Origin: Parachlamydiaceae bacterium
Lineage (GTDB): Bacteria > Chlamydiota > Chlamydiia > Chlamydiales > Parachlamydiaceae
Assembly: GCA_003164155.1 (NCBI GenBank)
Contig: PLSG01000154.1
Span: 1-6,661, forward strand
Direction: 5' to 3'
DNA: 6,661 bases
Part shown: positions 1 through 6,660 of the stretch, piece by piece
Position numbering within the stretch: position 1 is the stretch's first letter
Layout: each line of letters opens with the position of its first letter
Notes under the pieces: model-generated
Databases searched by the model: none
Seen by the model: the letters and a program-made list of their open reading frames with translations, nothing else
Told to the model about the DNA's origin: nothing
Translations under genes and position numbers: made by a program

Positions 1-962
1 GCATTCTCACCTGGGAAGGCATGACCAATCTCAGCAAAGAGTTGCGGTTAAAGCTCACCGATAAGATCAGAATGACCACGCTCAAGCTCGAAAAGACGGC
101 CTATTCTAACGACCGGGAAACAGTCAAGTTTTTGTGGCGCCTGCGCGACGGCAGTTTAATCGAGTCGGTGCTCATTATGTCTGGGGATAGACGCACCGTA
201 TGCGTGTCTTCGCAAGTGGGATGTCCGGCCCGCTGCGCCTTTTGTGCATCTGGGCAAAAGGGCTTTTTAACTAATTTGCGCCCAGCTGAGATCATCGAAC
301 AGGTTTTGCAGATCAACAACTGGTTGCAGCCCAAAGGCGAGCGCGTATCGCATGTGGTATATATGGGCATGGGCGAGCCCCTGAAGAACTACGATTCTGT
401 GTTGAAATCAGTGCGCCATATCTGCTCAGAAGACACGCTGAATATCTCGCAAAGGCGCATTACCATCTCTACTGTAGGCATTGTGGAAGGGATCAAGCGT
501 TTGTCGCAAGAAGACCTCAAAGTCAATCTCGTATTGTCCTTGCATGCGCCCAATCAAAAAGTGCGCTTGAAGATCATTCCTTATGCGCGCAAGTATCCTT
601 TGGAAGAGATTATGACTGCCATGGACGAATATTCCGCCAAAACAAAGCGGGATATCACCTATGAGTATATTTTGCTAGCTGGGATTAACGATCATGTCGA
701 TCATGCCCTTGAGCTGGCGCATTTGCTGCACGGCAAGCAGTGTGCTGTAAACCTCATTCCTTACAATCCCGTAGAAGGATTGCGCCTAAAGCGCCCGGAA
801 AAGAAAACCATCAAAGAGTTTCGCAGCGTTCTATATGGATCCCGCATAGTCAACACCTGCCGCTACACCAAAGGCGACGACATAGCTGCGGCTTGCGGCC
901 AACTAGCTATGCAGCAGACACCGCCTGTAGCGCCTGCGCCTAAACTTGCCTTAGCCTCTTAG
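1..962 (+). CDS. rlmN: RlmN, 23S rRNA (A2503-C2)/tRNA (A37-C2) methyltransferase, 5'-partial
   Basis: Cytoplasmic radical-SAM enzyme that methylates C2 of an adenine in 23S rRNA and in some tRNAs. The frame is open from base 3, reading ILTWEG just before the ATG at 21. The 'WEGMTNLSKELR' stretch matches the interior of RlmN, so that Met is not the start and about 50 N-terminal residues lie outside the window. Numbering from Met21: the cluster-binding CxxxCxxC is C68/C72/C75; C61 and C292 (in GDDIAAACGQL) correspond to the two further conserved cysteines of RlmN, the second being the methyl-carrying one; GMGEP is at 116-120; SLHAP at 173-177; NLIPYNP at 244-250. A Pro/Ala-rich tail ends the protein. 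Where many RlmN have R-[ST]-RGDDI, this one reads CRYTKGDDI, with an extra C280. Cfr is the alternative, but GDDI before AACGQL favours RlmN. A hairpin follows the stop. Confidence 0.93.
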   Translation, partial: ILTWEGMTNLSKELRLKLTDKIRMTTLKLEKTAYSNDRETVKFLWRLRDGSLIESVLIMSGDRRTVCVSSQVGCPARCAFCASGQKGFLTNLRPAEIIEQVLQINNWLQPKGERVSHVVYMGMGEPLKNYDSVLKSVRHICSEDTLNISQRRITISTVGIVEGIKRLSQEDLKVNLVLSLHAPNQKVRLKIIPYARKYPLEEIMTAMDEYSAKTKRDITYEYILLAGINDHVDHALELAHLLHGKQCAVNLIPYNPVEGLRLKRPEKKTIKEFRSVLYGSRIVNTCRYTKGDDIAAACGQLAMQQTPPVAPAPKLALAS

Positions 963-995
963 GATCTGACTCCCCCACACTTTTATACTCGAAGC

Positions 996-1022
996 CGGCT
1001 TTGTGCATTATACACAAAGCCG
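996..1022 (+). terminator. Hairpin downstream of rlmN, probable transcription terminator
   Basis: Perfect 10-bp inverted repeat, CGGCTTTGTG at 996-1005 and CACAAAGCCG at 1013-1022, with a 7-base loop. It begins 34 bases after the rlmN stop. No T-run follows directly; the nearest is TTTT at 1035-1038. It is therefore a strong hairpin but an imperfect intrinsic terminator, and could instead protect the mRNA 3' end. Its position before a separate promoter fits the end of the rlmN transcript. Confidence 0.55.
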
Positions 1023-1146
1023 ACCTTGTTCACCTTTTCGGCTGACATTCCAGCCCTATTCAGCTCTAACAAAAACTTTCGCTTACCCGGTCTAGGAAAT
1101 TAATACATTTACACATTAAATCAATAACAACACATTAAATACTAAT

Positions 1147-1176
1147 TTGACTTTTAAAGTGTATTTATATTACAAT
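1147..1176 (+). promoter_or_regulatory. Candidate sigma70-type promoter of the 143-residue gene
   Basis: TTGACT at 1147-1152 (5 of 6 to the -35 consensus) and TACAAT at 1171-1176 (5 of 6 to the -10 consensus) are separated by 18 bases. Transcription would begin near 1183, leaving a leader of about 30 bases. A perfect TATAAT lies at 1189-1194 but has no good -35 at the right distance. In AT-rich DNA such matches arise by chance; the position just before the gene and the paired boxes favour a real promoter. Confidence 0.5.
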
Positions 1177-1192
1177 TAGCATTGTAAATATA
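1166..1192. repeat. Inverted repeat overlapping the -10 box, possible operator
   Basis: TATATTACAAT at 1166-1176 and ATTGTAAATATA at 1181-1192 are reverse complements except for one bulged base, with TAGC between them. The inner seven pairs are perfect. The left arm contains the candidate -10 box and the right arm covers the predicted start site, which is where a dimeric repressor would block transcription. No known regulator site is recognised, and AT-rich composition makes some symmetry expected. Confidence 0.4.
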
Positions 1193-1215
1193 ATTAAATA
1201 CAAAGGTAATTAGAA

Positions 1216-1647
1216 ATGACGGAAAGTTTAAATAACTCTCAGGTTGACAGAAGTCAAAATGCCTCTTCAGCATTTAGCCCAATTACTGCTTCCACACAAA
1301 AAATTTCCACGTCTGATGTGGCCACGCCCTCAAAAAACGCGTTACAAGATCTGGTAAGCACCTGTGCACATGGCGTTTTCACAGCCCATTATTCTAAGTC
1401 CCCCGCCGGGCGTTTATACGCACATTTTTACATTTCGACAGTGGATCAGAGCCATGCTGCAATTTTTAAAACAACTAGTGCTTTTGAAAAGTGGACTAAA
1501 ATCCTCGATGGGATGGCGCGGGAATACACCGAAGCAGTCAAGGAAAGAGAGCATATCAACCAAGAAAAGGAGCACATACACCAAATCATGAAAAATTTCC
1601 AAAATGAATTTTCAAAACAACTCAAGACACTCTTAAACCAAGACTAA
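1216..1647 (+). CDS. Hypothetical protein, 143 residues, Ser/Thr-rich N-terminus and charged helical C-terminus
   Basis: Not recognised. Residues 1-40 are rich in Ser and Thr (15 of 40) with few charges, so probably disordered. Residues about 41-85 look like a small folded part with HGVFTAHYS and GRLYAHFYIS strands and the only cysteine, C50. From about 86 to the end it is rich in Lys, Glu, Gln and His and probably helical; REHINQE (111-117) is followed at once by KEHIHQI (118-124), a heptad-like duplication. There is no signal peptide or membrane segment. The start is supported by AAAGG at 1202-1206, nine bases before ATG, and by the promoter upstream. GC is 42% by count, lower than its neighbours. 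A polar Ser/Thr-rich N-terminus is common in type III secreted proteins, which would suit a Chlamydia-like host, but that is only inference. It could equally be a lineage-specific cytoplasmic protein. Confidence 0.75.
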   Translation: MTESLNNSQVDRSQNASSAFSPITASTQKISTSDVATPSKNALQDLVSTCAHGVFTAHYSKSPAGRLYAHFYISTVDQSHAAIFKTTSAFEKWTKILDGMAREYTEAVKEREHINQEKEHIHQIMKNFQNEFSKQLKTLLNQD

Positions 1648-1719
1648 ACCACATATAGCACGCATTTTCTAAGCCTTTCCTACAAAATCGCATTCCAGGT
1701 ACACTGGGAGGAAAAAGGC

Positions 1720-1739
1720 CTTAAGTAGGCTTAAGTAGG
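1720..1739. repeat. Perfect 10-bp tandem repeat carrying the uvrC Shine-Dalgarno
   Basis: CTTAAGTAGG occurs twice head to tail at 1720-1729 and 1730-1739. The second copy runs into AGGA (1737-1740), seven bases before the uvrC ATG, so it supplies the ribosome-binding site and the first copy is a duplicate of it. TCCTAC at 1678-1683 can pair with GTAGGA at 1735-1740, and TAAGCCT at 1670-1676 with AGGCTTA at 1727-1733, so the leader could fold over this region. The rest of the 1648-1747 gap has only a 4-bp stem (1695-1698 with 1704-1707) and no convincing promoter. Confidence 0.7.
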
Positions 1740-1747
1740 ATAGTTCG

Positions 1748-3577
1748 ATGCCATTTGATTTAAAAAGACTGGATAATTTCCCCACAGATCCCGGTGTATA
1801 CGTCATGAAGAACAGCGCTGGCGCTGTACTCTATGTGGGCAAAGCCAACAATTTGCGCCGGCGCGTGCGGCAGTATTTTATGCCCGGACGCGATTTGCGC
1901 ACTATCATCCCCTATTTAGTCGCCAAGGTAGAGCAGATAGACATCCTCGTCGTGCTTTCGGAGAAAGAAGCTCTCCTGCTAGAAAACACCCTTATCAAGC
2001 AGCACCAACCCAAATACAACGCTCTGTTGAAAGACGATAAGACCTACGTGGCCTTGAAAGTCACCACCAAGCAGCAATGGCCGGTGCTCAGCCTGGTAAG
2101 ATTAAAAGGCAAACCCAAAGCGGATGCCGCCTATTTTGGACCCTACACCAGTGGGTTAGCCGCCCGCAAGACCTTTGATTTGCTCAATCGGCTCTTCCCC
2201 TTGCGCCAGTGTTCCGATCAAGAGTTTGCCAGGCGCACGCGCCCCTGCATCTTATATGATATGAAGCGCTGTTTAGGGCCCTGTGTGAAAAAGTGCACTC
2301 CGGAAGCATATCAGCAAAATGTGGATCGAACAGTCCAATTCTTGCGTGGCCACGATCAAGAGATCGTCAAAGACTTATACAAGGAGATGGATCTAGCCGC
2401 GGCGTCGCTGGAATTTGAAAAAGCTGCAGCCGTGCTCAAAACTATCCGCCAGATTGAAAGCACATTAGAAAAGCAGTTTGTGGATACGCCACTTGGCAGC
2501 GACTCAGATGCTTTAGGCATCTTTAGGCAGGGAGATGAAGTGGTCTTGAGCAAAATGGTATGCCGCAGCGGCAAGCTGAGAGACGTCTGCCATTACAATT
2601 TCAAACAAATCGCTGATGAAGACGCTGAATTGCTGGCCTCTTTCCTTTTGCAGCACTATCGCGAACAAGCCGACCTCCCCCACGAGATATTGCTCCCTAC
2701 AGAGCTAGCGCCAGGAGAAGCCGAAGCGCTAGCCGAGATTCTTTCCGAAAACAAGAAGCGCAAAGTCAACCTAGTCGTTCCCGAGAAAGGCGCCAAATTC
2801 GCCCTCATAAAAATGGCTTTGGCTAACGCCTCAGCCACCTTCAAAAAAGAGCATGACGCCTCGGCTGCCAAGGAAAAAGCCTTAAATGAACTGCAAAGCA
2901 GTTTAAACCTGAGCTGCTACCCCCAGCGCATCGAGTGCTTTGACAACTCCAACATTGCCGGAACAGAAGCGGTCTCGGTCATGGTAGCCTTTACCGATGG
3001 ACAAAAAGACTCCAGCCGGTACCGCAAGTATAAAATCAAAGCCGCCGACCCCACCAACGATTACGCCCTTATGCAAGAAGTCCTATCGCGCCGCTATAAA
3101 CGCGCCATAGAGGAAAACAACTTGCCAGACCTCATCCTCATCGATGGAGGCAAGGGGCATTTGAATATAGCCCTTAAAGTATTAGCAGAACTAAATATTG
3201 TGACTGTTTCGGTGATTGCTGTGGCCAAAGAAAGCGGACGACACGACAAAGGCATGAGCGCAGAACAAGTCTTTTTGCCTAACCACAAAGACCCCATTTT
3301 GCTAAGGCACACTTCGCCCGCCCTTTTTTTACTGCAGCAAATCAGAGATGAAGCCCACCGCTTTGCCATCACCTTTCACCGCAAAAGGCGCAGCAAGGGC
3401 CTATTAACTAGCGAAGTAGACGAGATACCAGGCATTGGCAAGGTGAAAAAAGGGATTATCCTGCGCTATTTTGGTAGCCTCAAAAGATTAAAGGAAGCTA
3501 CTTTGGAGGATCTGCAAAAAATTTCGGGCATAAGTGAAGCTAACATTCAATCCCTATGGAAATTCATCCATAAATGA
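1748..3577 (+). CDS. uvrC: UvrC, excinuclease ABC subunit C
   Basis: Dual-incision nuclease of nucleotide excision repair: with UvrB on damaged DNA it cuts 3' and then 5' of the lesion. At 609 residues it has the family's usual length. Domains in order: GIY-YIG nuclease about 12-92 (GVY 16-18, YVG 29-31, R39, E79 in LLEN); four cysteines C155, C167, C175, C179, matching the [4Fe-4S] site described in E. coli UvrC; UvrB-binding UVR motif about 204-240; RNase H-like nuclease about 390-545 with D399, D438, D466 (LIDGGKGH) and H537 (RDEAHRF); tandem helix-hairpin-helix about 555-609 (IPGIGKVKKG, ISGIS). All key residues expected for both cuts are present, so it should be active. The start is set by AGGA seven bases upstream and by alignment of the N-terminus. 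The next gene follows after 6 bases. Confidence 0.98.
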   Translation: MPFDLKRLDNFPTDPGVYVMKNSAGAVLYVGKANNLRRRVRQYFMPGRDLRTIIPYLVAKVEQIDILVVLSEKEALLLENTLIKQHQPKYNALLKDDKTYVALKVTTKQQWPVLSLVRLKGKPKADAAYFGPYTSGLAARKTFDLLNRLFPLRQCSDQEFARRTRPCILYDMKRCLGPCVKKCTPEAYQQNVDRTVQFLRGHDQEIVKDLYKEMDLAAASLEFEKAAAVLKTIRQIESTLEKQFVDTPLGSDSDALGIFRQGDEVVLSKMVCRSGKLRDVCHYNFKQIADEDAELLASFLLQHYREQADLPHEILLPTELAPGEAEALAEILSENKKRKVNLVVPEKGAKFALIKMALANASATFKKEHDASAAKEKALNELQSSLNLSCYPQRIECFDNSNIAGTEAVSVMVAFTDGQKDSSRYRKYKIKAADPTNDYALMQEVLSRRYKRAIEENNLPDLILIDGGKGHLNIALKVLAELNIVTVSVIAVAKESGRHDKGMSAEQVFLPNHKDPILLRHTSPALFLLQQIRDEAHRFAITFHRKRRSKGLLTSEVDEIPGIGKVKKGIILRYFGSLKRLKEATLEDLQKISGISEANIQSLWKFIHK

Positions 3578-3579
3578 GG
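3575..3579 (+). promoter_or_regulatory. Ribosome-binding site overlapping the uvrC stop codon
   Basis: The TGA stop of uvrC is the first part of TGAGG, the only Shine-Dalgarno-like sequence before the ATG at 3584, four bases further on. A ribosome finishing uvrC therefore sits on the initiation site of the dehydrogenase gene, which suggests translational coupling and cotranscription. Confidence 0.6.
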
Positions 3580-3583
3580 CAGC

Positions 3584-6565
3584 ATGAAGAGCTTAGAGCA
3601 AGCATTGCGCGGCGAAGTGCGTGGCGAGATACACTTTGAAGAAATATCCCGCAGAGTATACAGCGTCGATGCCTCCATCTATGAAATTGAGCCCATTGGG
3701 ATAGTGCTGCCGCAAGACAAAGCCGATCTCGTGGCGGCCGTGCGCATAGCTTATGCCCACAACATTCCCGTGATCGCCAGAGGGGCTGCCACAGGCATAG
3801 CCGGCGGATGCATTGGAAGAGCTCTAATTTTGGACTTATCCAAGCATCTGACAGACATCTGCGAAGTGAACTATGCAAAAGAGTACGTCCTATGCCAGCC
3901 GGGAGTGGTGCAAGATACCCTCAACAAGGTGTTGGAAGAAAAAAACTATCGGCTTGGCCCTGACACCTCCACAGGCAACCGCGCGACGCTTGGCGGCATG
4001 CTAGCTAACAACGCCGCGGGATCGCGCTCCTTGCGCTACGGAAAAATGGTCGACCATGTCGAAGCTGTGGAGCTGCTTTTAGCCAACGGTGAATTGCTGC
4101 AGCTGGAAAATCTCACTCTAGAAGCCGCCAAAAGTAAAAGCCTACAAAATGACAGCGAGGGACGCATTTATAAAGCACTCTTGCGCCTGCGCGAGGTCTA
4201 TCGCGACGAAATTCAAAAGCGTTTTCCCAAAATTCCGCGCCGCGTATCCGGCTACAACCTCGATGAACTGATAAAGGAAACAGAGCTTGGCTCCCCTCTC
4301 AATCTCAGCAAGCTAATCGCCGGATCTGAAGGCACGTTGGGTATTGTCACTGAAATGAAACTTAAAATCGTCAAAAGGCCCGATTGGACGGGATTATGCA
4401 TCATCCACGTGCAGAATATGCAAGAAGGACTGCAAGCTATCCCCTTTGTGCTTTCTTTCTCCCCTTTAGCTGTAGAAATGATTGATCGCCACATCCTGCA
4501 AGCTGGCCGCTCTTCACCCACTCTAAAAAACAAGTTAGAGTGGTTAAAGGGCGATCCAGCCGCGGTCTTTGCCATAGAATTCGACGCCCCCACCCAAGAA
4601 GAAGTCCTGGCAAAACTCCAAGCCTTTGAGTTGGCTATGCGCCAGCGAAATATTGGATACAGTCACGTTATCCTCACCGAAAAAACTGCTATGGAGCATG
4701 TCTGGGAAGTGCGCAAAGCGGGCCTTGGCCTGCTGCTATCCAAGCGCACCTACAGCCGGGCGATTGCCTTTATTGAGGACATCAGCGTAGCCCCAGAGAA
4801 ACTGCCAGCTTTTATGGAGAAGTTTCAGCTATGCTTGCGCAAATACCAAAAAGAAGCCGGAATTTATGGGCATGCAGGCTCGGGCTGTTTGCATATACGC
4901 CCTTACATCGATCTAAGGCAGCCACAGGAGCTGGTGAGCATGCGCCAGCTGATGGAAGATGTAGCCGACTTACTGCTAGAAGCCGGCGGAGCGCTCAGCG
5001 GAGAACACGGCGACGGCTTAGTGCGCTCGTGGTTAAATAAGAAGATGTTTGGCGAGACCCTCTATGCCGCCTTCGTGGAAATCAAAGCAGCCTTTGATCC
5101 GAAAAACCGCATGAATCCTGGGAAAATTGTACACGCCCCCGATTTGCTGCAGGATTTGCGCATGAATCCTCAGATAGTGCCGCCACAGATGGAAACCTTT
5201 CTCGATTTTAAAGCCGAAGGCGGCTTCCATCTGGCGGTCGACATGTGCAATGGAAATGGACTGTGCCGCAAGAAAGAGGGTACCATGTGCCCTTCGTTTC
5301 AAGCCAGCGGAGACGAATATCACACTACGCGTGCCCGGGCACAGGCCTTGCGGGCCATCGTCAATGGACGGCTGCCGCTGAAAGATTTCACAAGTACAGG
5401 GTTATATGATGTTTTAGATCTTTGCCTTGAATGCAAAGGATGTAAAACAGAATGTCCCTCCTCAGTAGATATGGCCAAAATGAAAGCTGAATTTCTCTAT
5501 CAATATGGCAAAAAACATGGCTATCCCTTGCGCAGCCGCCTGTTTGCCGGAATTGGAAATTTGGGCAAAATGAGCACGGCCTATCCTCCCCTGGCCCACT
5601 TAGTAAACTACCTGCTAGACAGCCGCCTAGCCAAAAAAGTGCTCGAACACATCGGCATAGCTAAAGAGCGCGCACTGCCTCAGTTTGCCGCACAACGCTT
5701 TTCTCAGTGGTTCGCCGCCCACCAGCAAAAAAGACACCTTCAAACGCAAAACCTTGGGAAAGGCGCAAAACAAGTGGTCTTGTTCAACGACACCTATACT
5801 GAGTTTCAGGTGCCCCACATAGGCAAAGCCGCCGTCAAAGTACTCCATGCTCTGGGGTTTGAAGTAATACTCCCCAAATGGAGCTGCTGCGGACGTCCCC
5901 AGATTTCCAAAGGCTTCTTGCAAGAGGCCCGCCACAGTGCCAACCAGCTAGTGGAAACACTCCACCCCTTTGCCCAGCAAGGGATTCCGATCATAGGACT
6001 TGAGCCAAGCTGCCTGTTCACCATCCGAGACGATTTTCATGGACTCTTGGGCAGCCATGACACTCGCGTCGGCACGCTTGTGGCCGCCTGCCAAACTTTA
6101 GATCAGTTTTTAGAGCAACGCCTCGTACATATGGGCGACAAGCTTCCCATCAAGCTCTCCTTGGGTGCCCAAAGCCTGGCAAGTCAACCGCCGCGGCAAG
6201 TAAAGGTGCATACCCATTGCTATCAAAAAGCCCTGGCGCCTTTCCCCTCTACAAAAAGAGTGCTGCAAAGCATCCCCGCCTTCGAGGTGTCTGAAGTCGA
6301 GTCGGGTTGCTGTGGCATGGCAGGCTCTTTTGGATACGAAAAAGAGCACTATGCCTTTTCGATGAAAATCGGACAGCTCAAACTTTTCCCCTCTATTATG
6401 AATTTGAGGCAAGATGGCTTGGTTGTAGCCAACGGATTTTCGTGCCGCAGCCAAATTCTGCATGGCACGCAAAGATCTGCCCAGCACATCGCCGAAATTC
6501 TGGCCGACAGCATGGGAGATGACTACAACGAATTCATAGGAAATTTATCACAAAGAAACACATAA
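3584..6565 (+). CDS. Fused FAD-linked / Fe-S D-2-hydroxyacid dehydrogenase (YdiJ/Dld-II type)
   Basis: Likely oxidises a D-2-hydroxyacid (D-lactate, D-2-hydroxyglutarate or glycolate) at FAD and passes electrons through Fe-S clusters to the respiratory chain. Its 993 residues join what GlcD and GlcF do as separate proteins. N-terminal PCMH-type FAD domain about 35-265: PVIARGAATGIAGG, PDTSTGNRATLGGMLANNAAG (126-146), GSEGTLG (247-253). FAD-oxidase C-terminal domain about 266-520: H430 and H437 in GHAGSGCLH plus E474 in GEHGDG, the usual metal/substrate residues. Ferredoxin-like part: C555, C561, C569 and C614, C617, C620, C624, enough for two [4Fe-4S] clusters. Two CCG domains: C768/C769 with C810, and C879, C909/C910, C954. 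No signal peptide or membrane helix, so probably peripheral on the inner membrane face. The substrate cannot be read from sequence. It starts 6 bases after uvrC; its last codons run into a purine-rich repeat. Confidence 0.93.
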   Translation: MKSLEQALRGEVRGEIHFEEISRRVYSVDASIYEIEPIGIVLPQDKADLVAAVRIAYAHNIPVIARGAATGIAGGCIGRALILDLSKHLTDICEVNYAKEYVLCQPGVVQDTLNKVLEEKNYRLGPDTSTGNRATLGGMLANNAAGSRSLRYGKMVDHVEAVELLLANGELLQLENLTLEAAKSKSLQNDSEGRIYKALLRLREVYRDEIQKRFPKIPRRVSGYNLDELIKETELGSPLNLSKLIAGSEGTLGIVTEMKLKIVKRPDWTGLCIIHVQNMQEGLQAIPFVLSFSPLAVEMIDRHILQAGRSSPTLKNKLEWLKGDPAAVFAIEFDAPTQEEVLAKLQAFELAMRQRNIGYSHVILTEKTAMEHVWEVRKAGLGLLLSKRTYSRAIAFIEDISVAPEKLPAFMEKFQLCLRKYQKEAGIYGHAGSGCLHIRPYIDLRQPQELVSMRQLMEDVADLLLEAGGALSGEHGDGLVRSWLNKKMFGETLYAAFVEIKAAFDPKNRMNPGKIVHAPDLLQDLRMNPQIVPPQMETFLDFKAEGGFHLAVDMCNGNGLCRKKEGTMCPSFQASGDEYHTTRARAQALRAIVNGRLPLKDFTSTGLYDVLDLCLECKGCKTECPSSVDMAKMKAEFLYQYGKKHGYPLRSRLFAGIGNLGKMSTAYPPLAHLVNYLLDSRLAKKVLEHIGIAKERALPQFAAQRFSQWFAAHQQKRHLQTQNLGKGAKQVVLFNDTYTEFQVPHIGKAAVKVLHALGFEVILPKWSCCGRPQISKGFLQEARHSANQLVETLHPFAQQGIPIIGLEPSCLFTIRDDFHGLLGSHDTRVGTLVAACQTLDQFLEQRLVHMGDKLPIKLSLGAQSLASQPPRQVKVHTHCYQKALAPFPSTKRVLQSIPAFEVSEVESGCCGMAGSFGYEKEHYAFSMKIGQLKLFPSIMNLRQDGLVVANGFSCRSQILHGTQRSAQHIAEILADSMGDDYNEFIGNLSQRNT

Positions 6566-6590
6566 AGGACGCAAAGGACACAAAGAAGGA
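6559..6590. repeat. Purine-rich imperfect 9-base tandem repeat at the 3' end of the dehydrogenase gene
   Basis: Units read CACATAAAGGA (6559-6569), CGCAAAGGA (6570-6578) and CACAAAGAAGGA (6579-6590); the AAAG cores are 9 bases apart. A looser copy, CACAAAGAAA, lies at 6549-6558 inside the gene. The stop codon TAA (6563-6565) is within the first unit, so the last residues QRNT are encoded by repeat-like DNA. It resembles short dispersed intergenic repeats seen in many bacterial genomes, but copy number elsewhere cannot be judged here. Confidence 0.55.
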
Positions 6591-6637
6591 ACAGGAAAAA
6601 ATTAATAGACCATCCTCGTTCACTGTAAACATTAAAA

Positions 6638-6660
6638 GGGTGAAATCACTTTATTCACCC
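6638..6660 (+). terminator. Hairpin at the right edge, possible terminator of the uvrC-dehydrogenase unit
   Basis: GGGTGAA at 6638-6644 and TTCACCC at 6654-6660 form a perfect 7-bp stem with a 9-base loop, 73 bases after the dehydrogenase stop. AAAA precedes the stem; what follows is outside the window, so a T-run cannot be checked. An alternative inner stem is GTGA/TCAC (6640-6643 with 6646-6649). It could end this unit, serve a convergent gene to the right, or be part of a repeat. Confidence 0.45.

Larger units (their letters stand above)
963..1215. other. Intergenic region between rlmN and the small gene
   Basis: No gene is seen in these 253 bases. The left part holds the rlmN hairpin and a weaker stem, GGCTG 1040-1044 with CAGCC 1051-1055 (an alternative partner for GCTGA 1041-1045 is TCAGC 1060-1064). 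The right part is very AT-rich: bases 1091-1200 have 19 G or C out of 110. It holds the promoter and inverted repeat listed separately. Confidence 0.8.

Noticed and set aside
1040..1064. Small alternative stems GGCTG/CAGCC and GCTGA/TCAGC suggesting a riboswitch or attenuator
   Set aside because: Stems are only 5 bp, lie upstream of the predicted promoter, and no known riboswitch core is recognisable.
1189..1194. Perfect TATAAT as the main -10 box
   Set aside because: No acceptable -35 element at 16-18 bases upstream; in 17% GC sequence this hexamer is easily found by chance. The TTGACT/TACAAT pair is better.
1414..1602. 62-residue - strand frame and a 75-residue + strand frame (1364-1591) overlapping the unknown small gene
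   Set aside because: The 143-residue frame has the promoter, ribosome-binding site and plausible protein composition; the alternatives start inside it without initiation signals.
3564..3878. 104-residue reading frame on the - strand across the uvrC/dehydrogenase junction
   Set aside because: It lies opposite well-conserved coding sequence, has no recognisable family, and its composition (many Cys, Arg, Trp) is typical of an antisense shadow.
4252..4593. 113-residue reading frame on the - strand
   Set aside because: Opposite the FAD domain of the dehydrogenase; no family resemblance.
6110..6487. 125-residue reading frame on the - strand
   Set aside because: Fully inside the second CCG domain of the dehydrogenase, which is clearly conserved on the + strand; no recognisable domain or convincing ribosome-binding site.
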